NCBI GenBank assembly: GCA_964406605.1
Contig: CAYOSF010000009.1
Coordinates: 62,001-126,000, forward strand
From: CAYOSF01 sp964406605
GTDB lineage: Bacteria > Chloroflexota > Dehalococcoidia > DSTF01 > RBG-16-68-14
Reading direction: 5' to 3'
DNA: 64,000 bases
A program made the translations under genes and the position numbers. This document shows positions 7,745 to 16,745 of the stretch, piece after piece (the stretch's first letter is position 1; every line of letters begins with the position of its first letter). The notes below the pieces were generated by a model. The model made no database searches. It was not told where the DNA came from and was given only the letters and a program-made list of their open reading frames with translations.

Positions 7745-8779
7745 ATGGCGGTCGTTGAAGGAAGGTCGCCCTCCGTCTCTGAGGAGGCCGTGCGCGTGGT
7801 GGCCGAGGCGGCTCGCCTCGCTGGGGACCTCCGCGCCGCGGCGGACGCCGTCGTCCTCGGCGACTGCAACGGCGAGCTGCCTGCCGCCTTCGGGTCTGCG
7901 GGAGTGGCTCGCGTGTTCGTTGCGTCTGTCCCGAGTGCGGCCCTGCACCACGCCGACACCTACCTGCCTGTCCTCGACGGCATCGTTGCCAGGGAGCAGC
8001 CGGCTGTCGTTCTGTTCGCCGCCGCGGCGCTCTTTCGCGAAGTGGCGGCGAGGTTGGCAGTGCGCCTGCACACCGGCCTCGCGTCCGGCTGCACGGGATT
8101 GCGCGTCGGCCCTGACGGTCTGCTCCGCATGTCGCGCGGCGCGTATGGGGGTCGGGCATCGTGCACAGTCGTGTGCCCGCAGGCGCGGCCCCAGATGGCC
8201 GTCCTTGAGTCGGGTCTTTCCGCCGGTCGCCCCGGCGCGCCCGGCCGGGAGCCGCAGGTGATCCCGGTCCACGTCCCCTGCGCCGAAGCCCCTCGCACCA
8301 GCGTGGAGGGAGTCATCCAGGGCGATCCGCGCACCATGGACCTGGCGGAGGCCGACATGATCGTCGCGGGCGGCCGCGGCGTAGGTAGCCGGGAGAGCTT
8401 CGAGTTGTTGGTGGAACTGGCCTCGCTCTTGGGAGGCTGCGTAGCCGCCTCGCGGGTGGCCGTCGACGCGGGATGGTTGCCGTCTCACCGGCAGGTGGGC
8501 CAGTCGGGCCGCACTGTGGCGCCCAGCCTGTACGTCGCCTGCGGCATATCGGGCGCATCCCACCACACCGTCGGCATGCGCGATGCCGGGACGGTCGTCG
8601 CCATCAATACCGACAGCCGGGCGCCCATCTTCGATCTGGCGGACCTGGCGCTCGTTGGGGACCTGCATGAGGTGCTTCCCCCCGTGCTGGCGCGCCTGCG
8701 CGAGTCCGGGTCGAAGAGTTCCTCTCCCGGTGCGGCGGCCTTCGGTGCGTTCGCACACGAATCCAGGGAGAGCCGATGA
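7745..8779 (+). CDS. etfA: Electron transfer flavoprotein, alpha subunit
   Basis: The 344-residue product has the ETF-alpha C-terminal FAD domain: GGRGVGSRESFELL, LGGCVAASRVAVDAGWLP, QVGQSG, APSLYVACGISGASHH, VVAINTDSRAPIF and LVGD in the normal order from about residue 200 to 325. The N-terminal half is the more divergent nucleotide-binding-like domain. ATG 7745 is preferred because AGGGAGG lies directly before it and the following residues align with the usual ETF-alpha start; a GTG at 7676 would add 23 residues. The stop overlaps the etfB start. ETFs are FAD heterodimers that pass electrons between dehydrogenases and quinone or other reductases. Position after the FMN/FeS/FAD enzyme suggests a dedicated redox partner. 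Confidence 0.9.
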   Translation: MAVVEGRSPSVSEEAVRVVAEAARLAGDLRAAADAVVLGDCNGELPAAFGSAGVARVFVASVPSAALHHADTYLPVLDGIVAREQPAVVLFAAAALFREVAARLAVRLHTGLASGCTGLRVGPDGLLRMSRGAYGGRASCTVVCPQARPQMAVLESGLSAGRPGAPGREPQVIPVHVPCAEAPRTSVEGVIQGDPRTMDLAEADMIVAGGRGVGSRESFELLVELASLLGGCVAASRVAVDAGWLPSHRQVGQSGRTVAPSLYVACGISGASHHTVGMRDAGTVVAINTDSRAPIFDLADLALVGDLHEVLPPVLARLRESGSKSSSPGAAAFGAFAHESRESR

Positions 8780-9672
8780 GGATCGCGGTCTGCGTGACGC
8801 AGGTGGCAGACCTGAGCGAGGCGACCGCGCTCTGGACCCGCGCCGGCGGTCCTCCGGACCACCCTCAGCGGCGTTGCGCGAACCCGGCCGATCTGTCGGC
8901 GCTCGAGCAGGCGCTCCGTATCAAGGATCAACTTGCGGGGACGCGGGTGACGGCCATCACGCTGGGTTCACCAGAGTGCGAATCGCTGCTGCGCGAATGC
9001 CTTGCCGCCGGCGCCGATGAGGCTTTGCTCCTCTGGGATCCAGCGTTCGAGGGCGGCGATACCCTAGCGACGGCCCGCGTCCTCTCGCGGGCGATCCATG
9101 AATTGCGCGCCGAGCTTGTGCTGTGCGGCCGCCAGGCGACAGACGGGGCCACGGGCCAGACTCCTTTCCAGATCGGCGAGCTCATGGACGTGCCGGTCGT
9201 CTCCAACGTCGTTCACGTCGAGGGCGTGGACGGCGCGTCCGGCCTGTTGGTGCACCGCAAGATCGAGCGTGGCTGCCGTGCCGTGGTTCGTTGCCCGCTC
9301 CAGGCCGTCCTCGCTCTCGAGCCGGGCATGGGCCGCCTCAGGTACCCGCGCCTGCGCGACCGCTTCCGCGCGCAGCGAGCCGCCATCGATCATTGGGACT
9401 GCGGGCGCCTCGGCCTGAGGCCCGACGAGGTGGGGGAGAGGGGCTCGTCCATCCGCGTGCTGGAGGTGGGTCCGCCGAAGCCCGACATGCGCGGGTTGTT
9501 CGTGCCGGACAGCGAGCTCTCAGGGGCGGAACGCTGGGAAGCGCTGGTCTCCGGCGGCCTCACCGGCCGCGCGGCCGCCTCTGCCGAGGAGAGCTCAGGG
9601 CGGGTCGAGGCACCAGCCGCAACGCTCGCGGAGCGGTTGCTCTCGTTCTTGGAGGAGAAGGGGTTCGCCTAG
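8776..9672 (+). CDS. etfB: Electron transfer flavoprotein, beta subunit
   Basis: The 298-residue protein matches ETF-beta. It has a short N-terminal strand MRIAVCVTQVAD, ALEQALRIKD near residue 45, the AGADEALLL segment near residue 77, and the signature region LVLCGRQATDGATGQTPFQIGELMDVP near residues 114-142. The ATG overlaps the etfA stop in an ATGA, the usual sign of translational coupling. A C-terminal tail of about 40 residues beyond the family core is rich in Ala and Glu. Together with etfA it should form a heterodimer carrying FAD. Whether it bifurcates electrons cannot be decided from the sequence alone. Confidence 0.9.
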   Translation: MRIAVCVTQVADLSEATALWTRAGGPPDHPQRRCANPADLSALEQALRIKDQLAGTRVTAITLGSPECESLLRECLAAGADEALLLWDPAFEGGDTLATARVLSRAIHELRAELVLCGRQATDGATGQTPFQIGELMDVPVVSNVVHVEGVDGASGLLVHRKIERGCRAVVRCPLQAVLALEPGMGRLRYPRLRDRFRAQRAAIDHWDCGRLGLRPDEVGERGSSIRVLEVGPPKPDMRGLFVPDSELSGAERWEALVSGGLTGRAAASAEESSGRVEAPAATLAERLLSFLEEKGFA

Positions 9673-9695
9673 CGGCACCCGTGCCCCCTCCGACC

Positions 9696-12467
9696 TCACT
9701 CCGCCTTCGTTAGATCCACCGTCATCGCCCGTGAGATGTGGCTTGGCTGGGCCAGCGCGAAGCGATAGTGCAACTGCCCGTAGTCTCCCACCAGGTGGAG
9801 CGGCTTCAGCGGCGACGGGTTCACCGCCTGCTGGCACATCCATTGTTCGAACTGGTACGGCTCCCAGGCGTGATACATCACCACCTGGCCGGGCTGGACA
9901 CCCGGCGCCAGCTTGACGCGCGCCTTGAACCCGCCGACATCGTTCTGCGCCCAGGCCAGGTCGTGGTCCTTCAGGCCGCGCGCCTCGGCGTCCTTCGGGC
10001 TGACGTACATCACCGGCTCGCCCCGCTGGAGCCGGAGCAGCGTGCGGTTCGCCCGCCAGATGGCGTGGATGCTCCAGCGCGTGTGCCCGCCGGTCATGCG
10101 CAGCGGGTAGTCACCGCCGGCCGGAGGCGCCTCCTTGTGCACCGGCAGCTCTTCGCCCGCCTCCAAGAACCACGGATGGTCGATGTAGAACTGCTGGCGG
10201 CCGGTGAGGGTTGGCCACGGCTCCTTGTCTTCGACGAACCAGGCGTAGGGGTAGAGGGTCTCGTCCTCGCGCACGTCGTTCGCCATCGCCGATAGCGGGC
10301 TGTAGCGCGTGCCCGCTACGACGCGCACCGCTCCGGCTTTGGCCGCCTCCTCCCACGAAGCGTCGCCGACGGCATCGGATATCTCGAACTCGACACCGAG
10401 CGCCTTCTCCGCGTCCCCCTCGCCGAACTCCCCGTCGAAGCTCCAAAGCCGGGCCAGATCGCGCAGGTCGTGCTCGCGGCCGGCGGCGTCGAGGTAGGGT
10501 CCCACCTCCCGCTCTCGCGCCCGGCGCTCGATCACGACCGCCAGAATGGCCATGATGTCGAACTCGTTCTTCGACTCGAATAGCGGCTCGACCGCCTTCT
10601 CGCCCACGCAGATGTACGGCACGTAGCTCTGGGAGAACTTCACGCCGGACTTCTCGTGCCAGCCGGCCGCGGGGAGGATGATGTCCGAGTACATCGCCGA
10701 GCTCGACATTCGGAACTCCCAGGTGACGATGAGCTCCAGCTTGGCCCAGAGGTTCTGGCGGATGACGTCCGGCGCGGGCCAGCGGCGCAGCGGGTTCATG
10801 CCGGTATAGAGAAAGGCGCGGGGCTGCTTGCCCGGCCTGGGAGACACCGGCATCCATTCCTTGTCCAGCGCCTCGCGAAAGTACTCGGCTACCGGCCGCG
10901 CCAGATCGTCGTCGTGGTATGAGGCCGTATCGACCAATCGCCGGTAGCCCTCGTCGTGGACGTAGAGCCAGACCATCGCGGGCGAGGAGGTTCTGTTGGC
11001 GCGGGTGAACGTCTTTGTGAAGCTCTCGATGTCCCGTACTTTCGGCCGCTCTTCCTCCTGGGCCACGAGCCCGGCGACGCTCCTGTCATAGCCCATCGCC
11101 AGGTTCCACCAGGCCCCGATGCGCATCCCGGCGCCCCGTTTGCCCGTGTTGCCGGTAAGCGCGAGCAGTAGGATGATCGAGCGCTGGATCAGGTCCATGT
11201 GGTAGTGCTTGCAGGCGCCCCAGGAGCAGAACGCCATCACCGCCCCGCTGGCGGCTACCTGGCGAGCCAGCCGCCGAACGACGCCGGCGCTCACGCCGGT
11301 GATCTCCGCCGCCCGCTCCGGCGTGTAGTCGCGCAGCCGCTCCCGCAGCAGCTCGAACGCCGGTCGAACGGAGACGCTCTCTCCTCCGGCCAGCGTCACT
11401 TCGAACCGGCCCTCCAGGACGGGGTCGAGGTCGCCCAGAGCGATGGACGGCTCCTCCTGTCCGGCCGTGCCCGGCGCCTCCCGAGCCTCCTGCGCCGTCC
11501 GGTCCCAGACGTAGAAGACGTCTTCCTTGCCGTCCTCGTGGAGGTCGGACTGGCGCAGGAAGCGCCGGCTGTCCTCCCGCACCAGGAAGGGCAGGTCGGT
11601 CTGCTCCTGGACGTACCGTTCCTTGAGCAGCCCTTCCTCCACGATCACCTCGCACATGGCGAGGGCGAGGGCGGCGTCGGTCCCGACCCGTGGGTTCACC
11701 CAGAGGTCGGAGTGGACGGCCGTCGCGTTGTAGTCCGGCGCGATCGTGATGACCTGGGCGCCTTTGTAGCGCGCCTCCCACATATAGTGCACATCCGGCA
11801 CGCGAGTGTAGACGGGGTTACCCAGCCAGACCAGGATCGTCTCGGCGTTGAACCAGTCGTCGGAGGTGCCCTCGGCGTTGAAGAGGCCCCAGGTCTGGAT
11901 GGCGCCCATGGGCAGGTCGCCCACGCCCGCCCACTCGTCCAGCGTGGTCGTTCCGATGAGCCGGCTGAGGTGGCCCTCGGCCGGCGTCCCCGGCCCGAAG
12001 TCGACGTTGGTCGTGCCGCTGTCCGACACGATGCAATCCGGTCCGTCTTCCAGGGCGATATCGATGATCTTGTCGGCGATCTCGGTCAGCGCCTCGTCCC
12101 AGGTGATGCGCTCCCACTGCCCGGAGCCGCGCTCGCCCACCCGGCGCAGCGGGTACTTGATGCGACTGGCGTCGTACATCAGGTCGCTGTAGCACATCCC
12201 CTTCTGGCAGCCGCGCGGATTGAAGTCCGGCACGGACTCGTTCGTCTGCCGGTAGATCGCGTTCTGCTCCTCCCGCCAGACGATGCCGTCTCGGACGAAG
12301 AGGTCCAGGGAGCAGGCCGCGATGCAGTCGGCACGGTTGCACGTGCCTTTGACGACCCGGTCCCATGTCCACTTCTCGCGGTAGAGGTCCTCCCACGAGC
12401 GGTAGGGAGCGTTGGCGGCCCCTTGCTTCTCACCCAGCGACCGCAGTCGGAGCTTCGGCTCGCTCAT
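9696..12467 (-). CDS. Molybdopterin oxidoreductase, DMSO-reductase family type II-like catalytic subunit
   Basis: This 923-residue protein resembles the alpha subunits of type II molybdoenzymes (nitrate, selenate and perchlorate reductases; ethylbenzene dehydrogenase). The FS0 region has Cys48, Cys52 and Cys87 with the spacing C-x3-C-x34-C. The position of the usual first ligand His is Asn44, next to Cys43, so the fourth ligand may differ. PDFNPRGCQKG, the ERITWDEALTEIADKI segment, GDLPMGAIQTWG near residue 184 and the C-terminal molydopterin-dinucleotide domain (HTRWSIHAIWR, AWEPYQFEQW) are present. The ATG at 12467 follows AAGGAGACAGAGC. No twin-arginine signal is seen, and no FeS beta, heme gamma or chaperone gene is adjacent, so it is an orphan and probably cytoplasmic. 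The substrate is unknown. Confidence 0.85.
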   Translation of the reverse strand: MSEPKLRLRSLGEKQGAANAPYRSWEDLYREKWTWDRVVKGTCNRADCIAACSLDLFVRDGIVWREEQNAIYRQTNESVPDFNPRGCQKGMCYSDLMYDASRIKYPLRRVGERGSGQWERITWDEALTEIADKIIDIALEDGPDCIVSDSGTTNVDFGPGTPAEGHLSRLIGTTTLDEWAGVGDLPMGAIQTWGLFNAEGTSDDWFNAETILVWLGNPVYTRVPDVHYMWEARYKGAQVITIAPDYNATAVHSDLWVNPRVGTDAALALAMCEVIVEEGLLKERYVQEQTDLPFLVREDSRRFLRQSDLHEDGKEDVFYVWDRTAQEAREAPGTAGQEEPSIALGDLDPVLEGRFEVTLAGGESVSVRPAFELLRERLRDYTPERAAEITGVSAGVVRRLARQVAASGAVMAFCSWGACKHYHMDLIQRSIILLLALTGNTGKRGAGMRIGAWWNLAMGYDRSVAGLVAQEEERPKVRDIESFTKTFTRANRTSSPAMVWLYVHDEGYRRLVDTASYHDDDLARPVAEYFREALDKEWMPVSPRPGKQPRAFLYTGMNPLRRWPAPDVIRQNLWAKLELIVTWEFRMSSSAMYSDIILPAAGWHEKSGVKFSQSYVPYICVGEKAVEPLFESKNEFDIMAILAVVIERRAREREVGPYLDAAGREHDLRDLARLWSFDGEFGEGDAEKALGVEFEISDAVGDASWEEAAKAGAVRVVAGTRYSPLSAMANDVREDETLYPYAWFVEDKEPWPTLTGRQQFYIDHPWFLEAGEELPVHKEAPPAGGDYPLRMTGGHTRWSIHAIWRANRTLLRLQRGEPVMYVSPKDAEARGLKDHDLAWAQNDVGGFKARVKLAPGVQPGQVVMYHAWEPYQFEQWMCQQAVNPSPLKPLHLVGDYGQLHYRFALAQPSHISRAMTVDLTKAE

Positions 12468-12600
12468 GCTCTGTCTCCTTCGTTCGCCTGACCTGCTCGA
12501 CGGCTCCCTGGACTGCTCCCCGATCAACAGAAGACGGCGCACGCGGCGCTGCCGGTCCTGCCGGGATAGACGTATGACCTGGGCTGGGCCCGCGTCGCCC

Positions 12601-13335
12601 TCATCCGCCCGCCTGGTGACGTGGGGACTCAGCAATGCGGAACCACGTCGCTCTGCCCACGGCGCGCAGATCGGATCCTTCGCAGAAGAGCGCTGAACCC
12701 GAGAACAGCTTGCGCCCTTCCCGTCCGAGCCGCCAGGCTGTGACGACGCACCGCTCGCCGACCCTTACCGCCCCGAACACGCTGACGGCAAGCCTACCCA
12801 GCACCACGACGCTTCCATCCGAGCCGTGAGGCCACAGCGGAAAGCCGCCGGGGCAGTCCAGTGCGGCCCACAGGAACTCGTGCCGCACGCTTCGGGTCTC
12901 GTCCGCCATCGAGGCGTCCGGGATCCACGGTGCGGCGACGATATCCCGTCCTTCCACGGATCCCGCGAACAGGCGAAGGCCGTCCCCTTCGGCTCGGTCG
13001 GGGCCGCAGCCGAAGCACGTCGCGAACGGGTGCGAGTCGAAACCCCAATATGACTTGGCGGCCTGCGTTGCCTCGTCGAACGTGACCGGCTCCGGGACGT
13101 CAACCTCAACAGCGCGCGGTTCCCCTTCGACCACGATCGTCTCTCCGTCCCGCAAGACGACTCTACCTTGGTCGGATCGTTCCACCGCGAGCGGCGTCTC
13201 CAGAGGTGGCGGCCGCCGCAGCGTAACCTCGGCCGCGCCGCCGATCAGACCCGCGACCACTCCACACGTATAGCCCCCGTGCGCTGATTCGGGCGGTCCC
13301 CGGAACCGCCGGTCGATGACGACCGGGTTGGTCAC
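12601..13335 (-). CDS. Hotdog-fold / thioesterase-superfamily-like protein
   Basis: The 244-residue protein starts at GTG 13335 behind a GGAGGAGC site. It has an early HGGYTCGVVAGLIG motif near residue 20, then VTLRRPPPLETPL, which resembles the first hotdog unit of acyl-CoA thioesterase-like proteins. A central FATCFGCGPDR motif with two cysteines and a second half ending in WFRIAE suggest a double hotdog. Its neighbours are a crotonase and a molybdoenzyme, so acyl-CoA metabolism is plausible. Catalytic residues are not certain, and the assignment rests on fold-level resemblance. A longer frame to 13542 is not supported. Confidence 0.55.
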   Translation of the reverse strand: MTNPVVIDRRFRGPPESAHGGYTCGVVAGLIGGAAEVTLRRPPPLETPLAVERSDQGRVVLRDGETIVVEGEPRAVEVDVPEPVTFDEATQAAKSYWGFDSHPFATCFGCGPDRAEGDGLRLFAGSVEGRDIVAAPWIPDASMADETRSVRHEFLWAALDCPGGFPLWPHGSDGSVVVLGRLAVSVFGAVRVGERCVVTAWRLGREGRKLFSGSALFCEGSDLRAVGRATWFRIAESPRHQAGG

Positions 13336-13619
13336 GTGCTCCTCCGGCGTGACCTGGCGCGGGGCTCGATCCGCATTCTGGTCCGGTCCATGCCTTGCTC
13401 CATCAGTCTTTCGATGCGGCTCCGACGGACGTCGCACGTCGCCAAAGCCTGCGCCATCCGGATCCTCGTGGGCGCACGATTGACAGTGTCTGTCTCTCCT
13501 TCCATCGACCCGGGCTCGCGAGGTACCACAATGATGCGCCACGGCGGCGGCGCCGTCAACGTCTCCGAGCCGGTGCGTTCAGCCGGCGTCCGACCCTGCG
13601 TCCGCGTCGATGCCGATAG
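13336..13619. other. Intergenic gap with no supported gene
   Basis: Short overlapping frames on both strands are rich in Arg and lack ribosome sites. No hairpin terminator or clear promoter is seen. Confidence 0.4.
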
Positions 13620-14468
13620 CTAGTCCCGGGCGCGGGCGCTGTAGTCGCCCCAAGGTTCGTCCCGGCGCCGGACGGCCTCCTGGAACCCCTCTCGTATCGC
13701 CAGCTCGCGCCAGTCCAGGCCCTCGGGTGTGTGCCGGGCGATGCCGTCCAGAAACGTCCCCAGCATCTGCGTCGTGCGCAGCCCCATGTTCTCGTACGCC
13801 TGGTTCACCAGCAGCTTGGTCATCACGAGCTGGTTGGCCGGGGTCGTCGCCAGCTTCTCCGCAAACGACTCCACCTCCTCGGCCAGGCGCTCGGCCGGGT
13901 ACGCGCGCGAAGCCAGTCCCAGCCGCTCCGCCTCGCGCCCATCGAGTGCTTGACCCGTAAGCATCAGCCGCTTGGCGTGCTCCAGCCCCAGACGATACAC
14001 CCACATGCACGTCGTCGGCGTGCCCCAGACGCGCGACGGCGGGTAGCCGATACGGGCGTCCTCCGCCACGAAGATGAGGTCGGCGCAGAGTGCCATGTCC
14101 GTGCCTCCCCCGACACACCATCCGTGCACCTGAGCGATGACGGGCTTGCGGGACTCCCAGAGACTCATGAAGGCCTTGACGTTTTGCGACATGAAGCTGA
14201 AGTCGGCTACCGGGTCCCACCCTCCCGTGCTCTCCTGGGCAGTCGCCTCGGCTTGTGGCGCACCCTGGAGGTCGTAGCCGGCGCAGAACGCCCGGCCTGC
14301 GCCCCGGAGGACGATCACCCGCACCCCGGCATCGCCGTTGGCGCGCTCAACCGCTTCCCTGAGCGCGGCGGTCATGCCGAGGCCGATGGCGTTGAGGCGC
14401 TCCGGCCTGTTCAAGGTGATGAACGCTATGGCGCCTCGGGTGGTGTAGTCGACTGGGCTGTCGGGCAT
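13620..14468 (-). CDS. Enoyl-CoA hydratase/isomerase (crotonase) family protein
   Basis: The 282-residue protein has the crotonase fold. ITLNRPERLNAIG is near residue 17, the first oxyanion-hole segment AGRAFCAGYDL near residues 55-65, and the second HGWCVGGGTDMALCADL near residues 108-124. The helix IGYPPSRVWGTP follows. The region that carries Glu144/Glu164 in true hydratases reads differently here (Pro-Pro-Ser and Gly-Thr-Pro), so it may be an isomerase, hydrolase or dehalogenase-like member. The ATG at 14468 follows GAGAGGAG. An insertion of about 20 residues after the first oxyanion segment is unusual. It probably acts on an acyl-CoA in the cytoplasm, alongside the hotdog protein downstream. 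Confidence 0.85.
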   Translation of the reverse strand: MPDSPVDYTTRGAIAFITLNRPERLNAIGLGMTAALREAVERANGDAGVRVIVLRGAGRAFCAGYDLQGAPQAEATAQESTGGWDPVADFSFMSQNVKAFMSLWESRKPVIAQVHGWCVGGGTDMALCADLIFVAEDARIGYPPSRVWGTPTTCMWVYRLGLEHAKRLMLTGQALDGREAERLGLASRAYPAERLAEEVESFAEKLATTPANQLVMTKLLVNQAYENMGLRTTQMLGTFLDGIARHTPEGLDWRELAIREGFQEAVRRRDEPWGDYSARARD

Positions 14469-14749
14469 TGCCGTCTCCTCTCGTCTTCTCCGTCTCCCCG
14501 ATCGCGGCCGCGGCGCGTCGCACGCATATGATACGCGGCGAACGACCTCCAAGCACCCTGCCGGAGAGGCCGCCGTCGCGCGGCGCCCTCGGCCTCGGGC
14601 GCGGGATCAACTTGCGGCTGGGTCGCGAAACGCCGATACTGAGAACATAAGAATCTTCAACATGCGTCGGTTGCGAACGGCTACTCTTCAGAGCAACTCG
14701 GGTTTCGCGTCGGCCGTCGAGAAGGAATCCGCCGACGAAAGGAGCCCGA

Positions 14750-15949
14750 TTGTCTTCATTCAGTGACTATCCGCTTCGCGCCTCCTCCCTGAAGGCGCTC
14801 GAAGCAATGAGCATCGCAACGCCGACCCCCATCCAGGAGTCGGCAATCCCCCCACTGCTGGAAGGCCGCGACGTCATCGGCCAGGCCTGGACCGGGTCCG
14901 GCAAGACGCTCGCGTTCGCCCTCCCCATGATTGAGAGCATCAGCAGTGACGTGAAGAGCCTGCAGGCCCTTGTCCTCTGCCCGACCCGCGAGCTGGCCCA
15001 GCAGGTCGGCCGCGTAATCCGGCAGCTAGTGTCCGGCACGTCCCTGAGCTCCACAATCGTGTTCGGCGGCCGGGCCATCGGTCCACAGCAGGATGCGATC
15101 CAGCGCGGCGCCCAGGTCGTTGTCGGGACACCCGGGCGCATCCTCGATCTCATGCGCCGGCGTTCGATGCGGCTGGATCGTGTCAGATACCTGGTGCTGG
15201 ACGAGGCCGATGAGATGCTGGACCAGGGCTTTGCGCCCGACGTGGAGCGCATCCTCCGCGCTGCCGCGCGGGACCGCCAGACCGGGTTGTTCTCCGCTAC
15301 CACGCCTGACTGGGTGCACAAGGTTTCCGCCAAGTATCTCAAGGATCCCGTTGTCATCCAGACGCCCTCGGATGGTGCCGACGAGCCGGATATCGATCAC
15401 GTTGTCATTGAGGTGTGGAACGGCGACAAGTTCGCGGTCCTGCGCCGTCTGCTCGAGGAGGAGACGGCGGGAGGCACACTCGTATTCGGAAGAACGAGGC
15501 GTGGCGTCCGCAATCTCTCCGCCCGGCTCCAACGCTTGGGCTACCGCGTCGGCGAGCTGCAGGGCGACCTCAACCAGGAGCAGCGCGATCGCGTGCTAGA
15601 GAGGTTCCGCGCCCGCAAGACGCCCATCCTGGTCGCGACCAACGTAGCCGCGCGGGGCCTGGACATCCTCCACATCGAGCGCGTCATCAACTACGAGATG
15701 CCGGAGACCCACCTGCTGTTCACCCATCGCGTAGGGCGCACGGGGAGGATGGGCCGCTCCGGTCGTGCCATCACGCTGCTCGGCGCGGTGGATCTCGCGA
15801 AGTGGCATGAGATCGAGCGCGGCCTCGGCAGGAGGCTGCCGCGGATGACTCCGGAAGGAAAGATTGTCGAGTTGCCTACCAAGTCCCTCGGCGGCCGCAA
15901 CGGCCGGCGGGGTTCGGGAATGCGCCGGCGCATCGGCGCCCGTGCTTAG
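14750..15949 (+). CDS. DEAD-box ATP-dependent RNA helicase
   Basis: The 399-residue protein carries all core motifs. The Q motif is TPTPIQ near residue 25, motif I AWTGSGKT near residue 45, Ia PTRELAQQ, Ib GTPGR, motif II DEAD near residue 148, motif III SATT near residue 184, and in the second RecA domain LVFGRTRRG, ATNVAARGLD and HRVGRTGRMG. The C-terminal tail is short and Arg-rich, as in minimal RNA helicases, so it could work in ribosome assembly, cold adaptation or RNA decay. The start is TTG 14750 behind AAAGGAGCC; no better codon is available. It is transcribed alone. Confidence 0.92.
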   Translation: MSSFSDYPLRASSLKALEAMSIATPTPIQESAIPPLLEGRDVIGQAWTGSGKTLAFALPMIESISSDVKSLQALVLCPTRELAQQVGRVIRQLVSGTSLSSTIVFGGRAIGPQQDAIQRGAQVVVGTPGRILDLMRRRSMRLDRVRYLVLDEADEMLDQGFAPDVERILRAAARDRQTGLFSATTPDWVHKVSAKYLKDPVVIQTPSDGADEPDIDHVVIEVWNGDKFAVLRRLLEEETAGGTLVFGRTRRGVRNLSARLQRLGYRVGELQGDLNQEQRDRVLERFRARKTPILVATNVAARGLDILHIERVINYEMPETHLLFTHRVGRTGRMGRSGRAITLLGAVDLAKWHEIERGLGRRLPRMTPEGKIVELPTKSLGGRNGRRGSGMRRRIGARA

Positions 15950-16176
15950 CACCGTAGGCGGCCGACCCGACGTAGTACCCGAACTACCCGCTGTCAATAC
16001 CGCGCCTTCTTGATCCACGACCTGAGGCCGTCTAGTGAGTCGCCTGCAGCGGGCGCGCCACCTCCGTCCGCCGCCTGCGAGCCGCACGGACTTCTGGCTA
16101 CGTCCATGCTATTTACTATTAAAACTTACTCTGCTACACTTTACGTATACGGTATTCCCAGCACATGGAGGTTGCT
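15950..16176. other. Gap upstream of sodN with an AT-rich promoter stretch
   Basis: The first 150 bases hold nothing recognisable. The last 70 bases (from about 16108) are unusually AT-rich for this genome and contain the sodN promoter. Confidence 0.5.
16112..16140 (+). promoter_or_regulatory. Probable sodN promoter
   Basis: TTTACT (16112-16117) and TACACT (16135-16140) are separated by 17 bases, 37 bases before the ATG at 16177. No convincing Nur-type inverted repeat was seen. Confidence 0.5.
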
Positions 16177-16695
16177 ATGAACCCATTGATTCGTTCCACG
16201 CTTCGTCTCATCGACCGGTTGAGCCCGCCTGATACGGTTCATGCCCACTGCGACATCCCCTGCGGCATCTATGATCCGCACCTGGCTCAGATCGCGGCCC
16301 ACACGGTGATCAGGATGAACCAACTGATCGCCGACCTGGCCCATCCGGAACCGGGGGCCAGCAAGGAGGAGCACGACAAGTACCTCAACTCCTTCAACCG
16401 CTACGTCGCCGTCAAGGAGGAGCACGCCGAGCTCTGCAAGCACGAGGTTCGGGTCATCTGGGGTGACTACTTCAAGCCGGAGCACCTGGAGGATCACCCG
16501 GATCTGAACAATGTCGTCTGGAACATCATGAAGCTCGGCTCGAAGGTCAGGCAGAGCGTCGACATGCAGGCGGCTCAGGACCTGCTGACGGAAGTGCAGA
16601 AGTTCGCTGAGATCTTCTGGGCCACGAAGGGTGCGTCCGTCCAGCGACAGCCGTCGCGGCAGGCGGTCGGAGGCGAGTCCGTCTACCCGGCCTAG
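16177..16695 (+). CDS. sodN: Nickel superoxide dismutase precursor
   Basis: The 172-residue precursor contains the nickel hook HCDIPCGIYDP starting at residue 24. In this family the leader is removed just before the His, so that its amino group, the His side chain and two Cys bind nickel. Residues 1-23 are a short cytoplasmic leader, not a Sec signal. The helical bundle follows, with HTVIRMNQLI, NSFNRYVAVKEEHAE and the conserved IWGDYF segment. The enzyme dismutates superoxide to oxygen and peroxide. ATG 16177 is chosen because GGAGG sits eight bases upstream; ATG 16165 overlaps that site. The maturation protease gene follows 50 bases later. A C-terminal extension of about 20 residues is variable. 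Confidence 0.95.
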   Translation: MNPLIRSTLRLIDRLSPPDTVHAHCDIPCGIYDPHLAQIAAHTVIRMNQLIADLAHPEPGASKEEHDKYLNSFNRYVAVKEEHAELCKHEVRVIWGDYFKPEHLEDHPDLNNVVWNIMKLGSKVRQSVDMQAAQDLLTEVQKFAEIFWATKGASVQRQPSRQAVGGESVYPA

Positions 16696-16745
16696 CTTTA
16701 GCGCGGGCCCGGACGGCACGAAACGTCTTCGGACTCTGATCGCAC

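Noticed and set aside
12468..12635. A longer start for the molybdoenzyme carrying an RR-containing leader.
   Set aside because: The extra residues contain no Tat consensus with a hydrophobic stretch, and ATG 12467 has the proper ribosome site.
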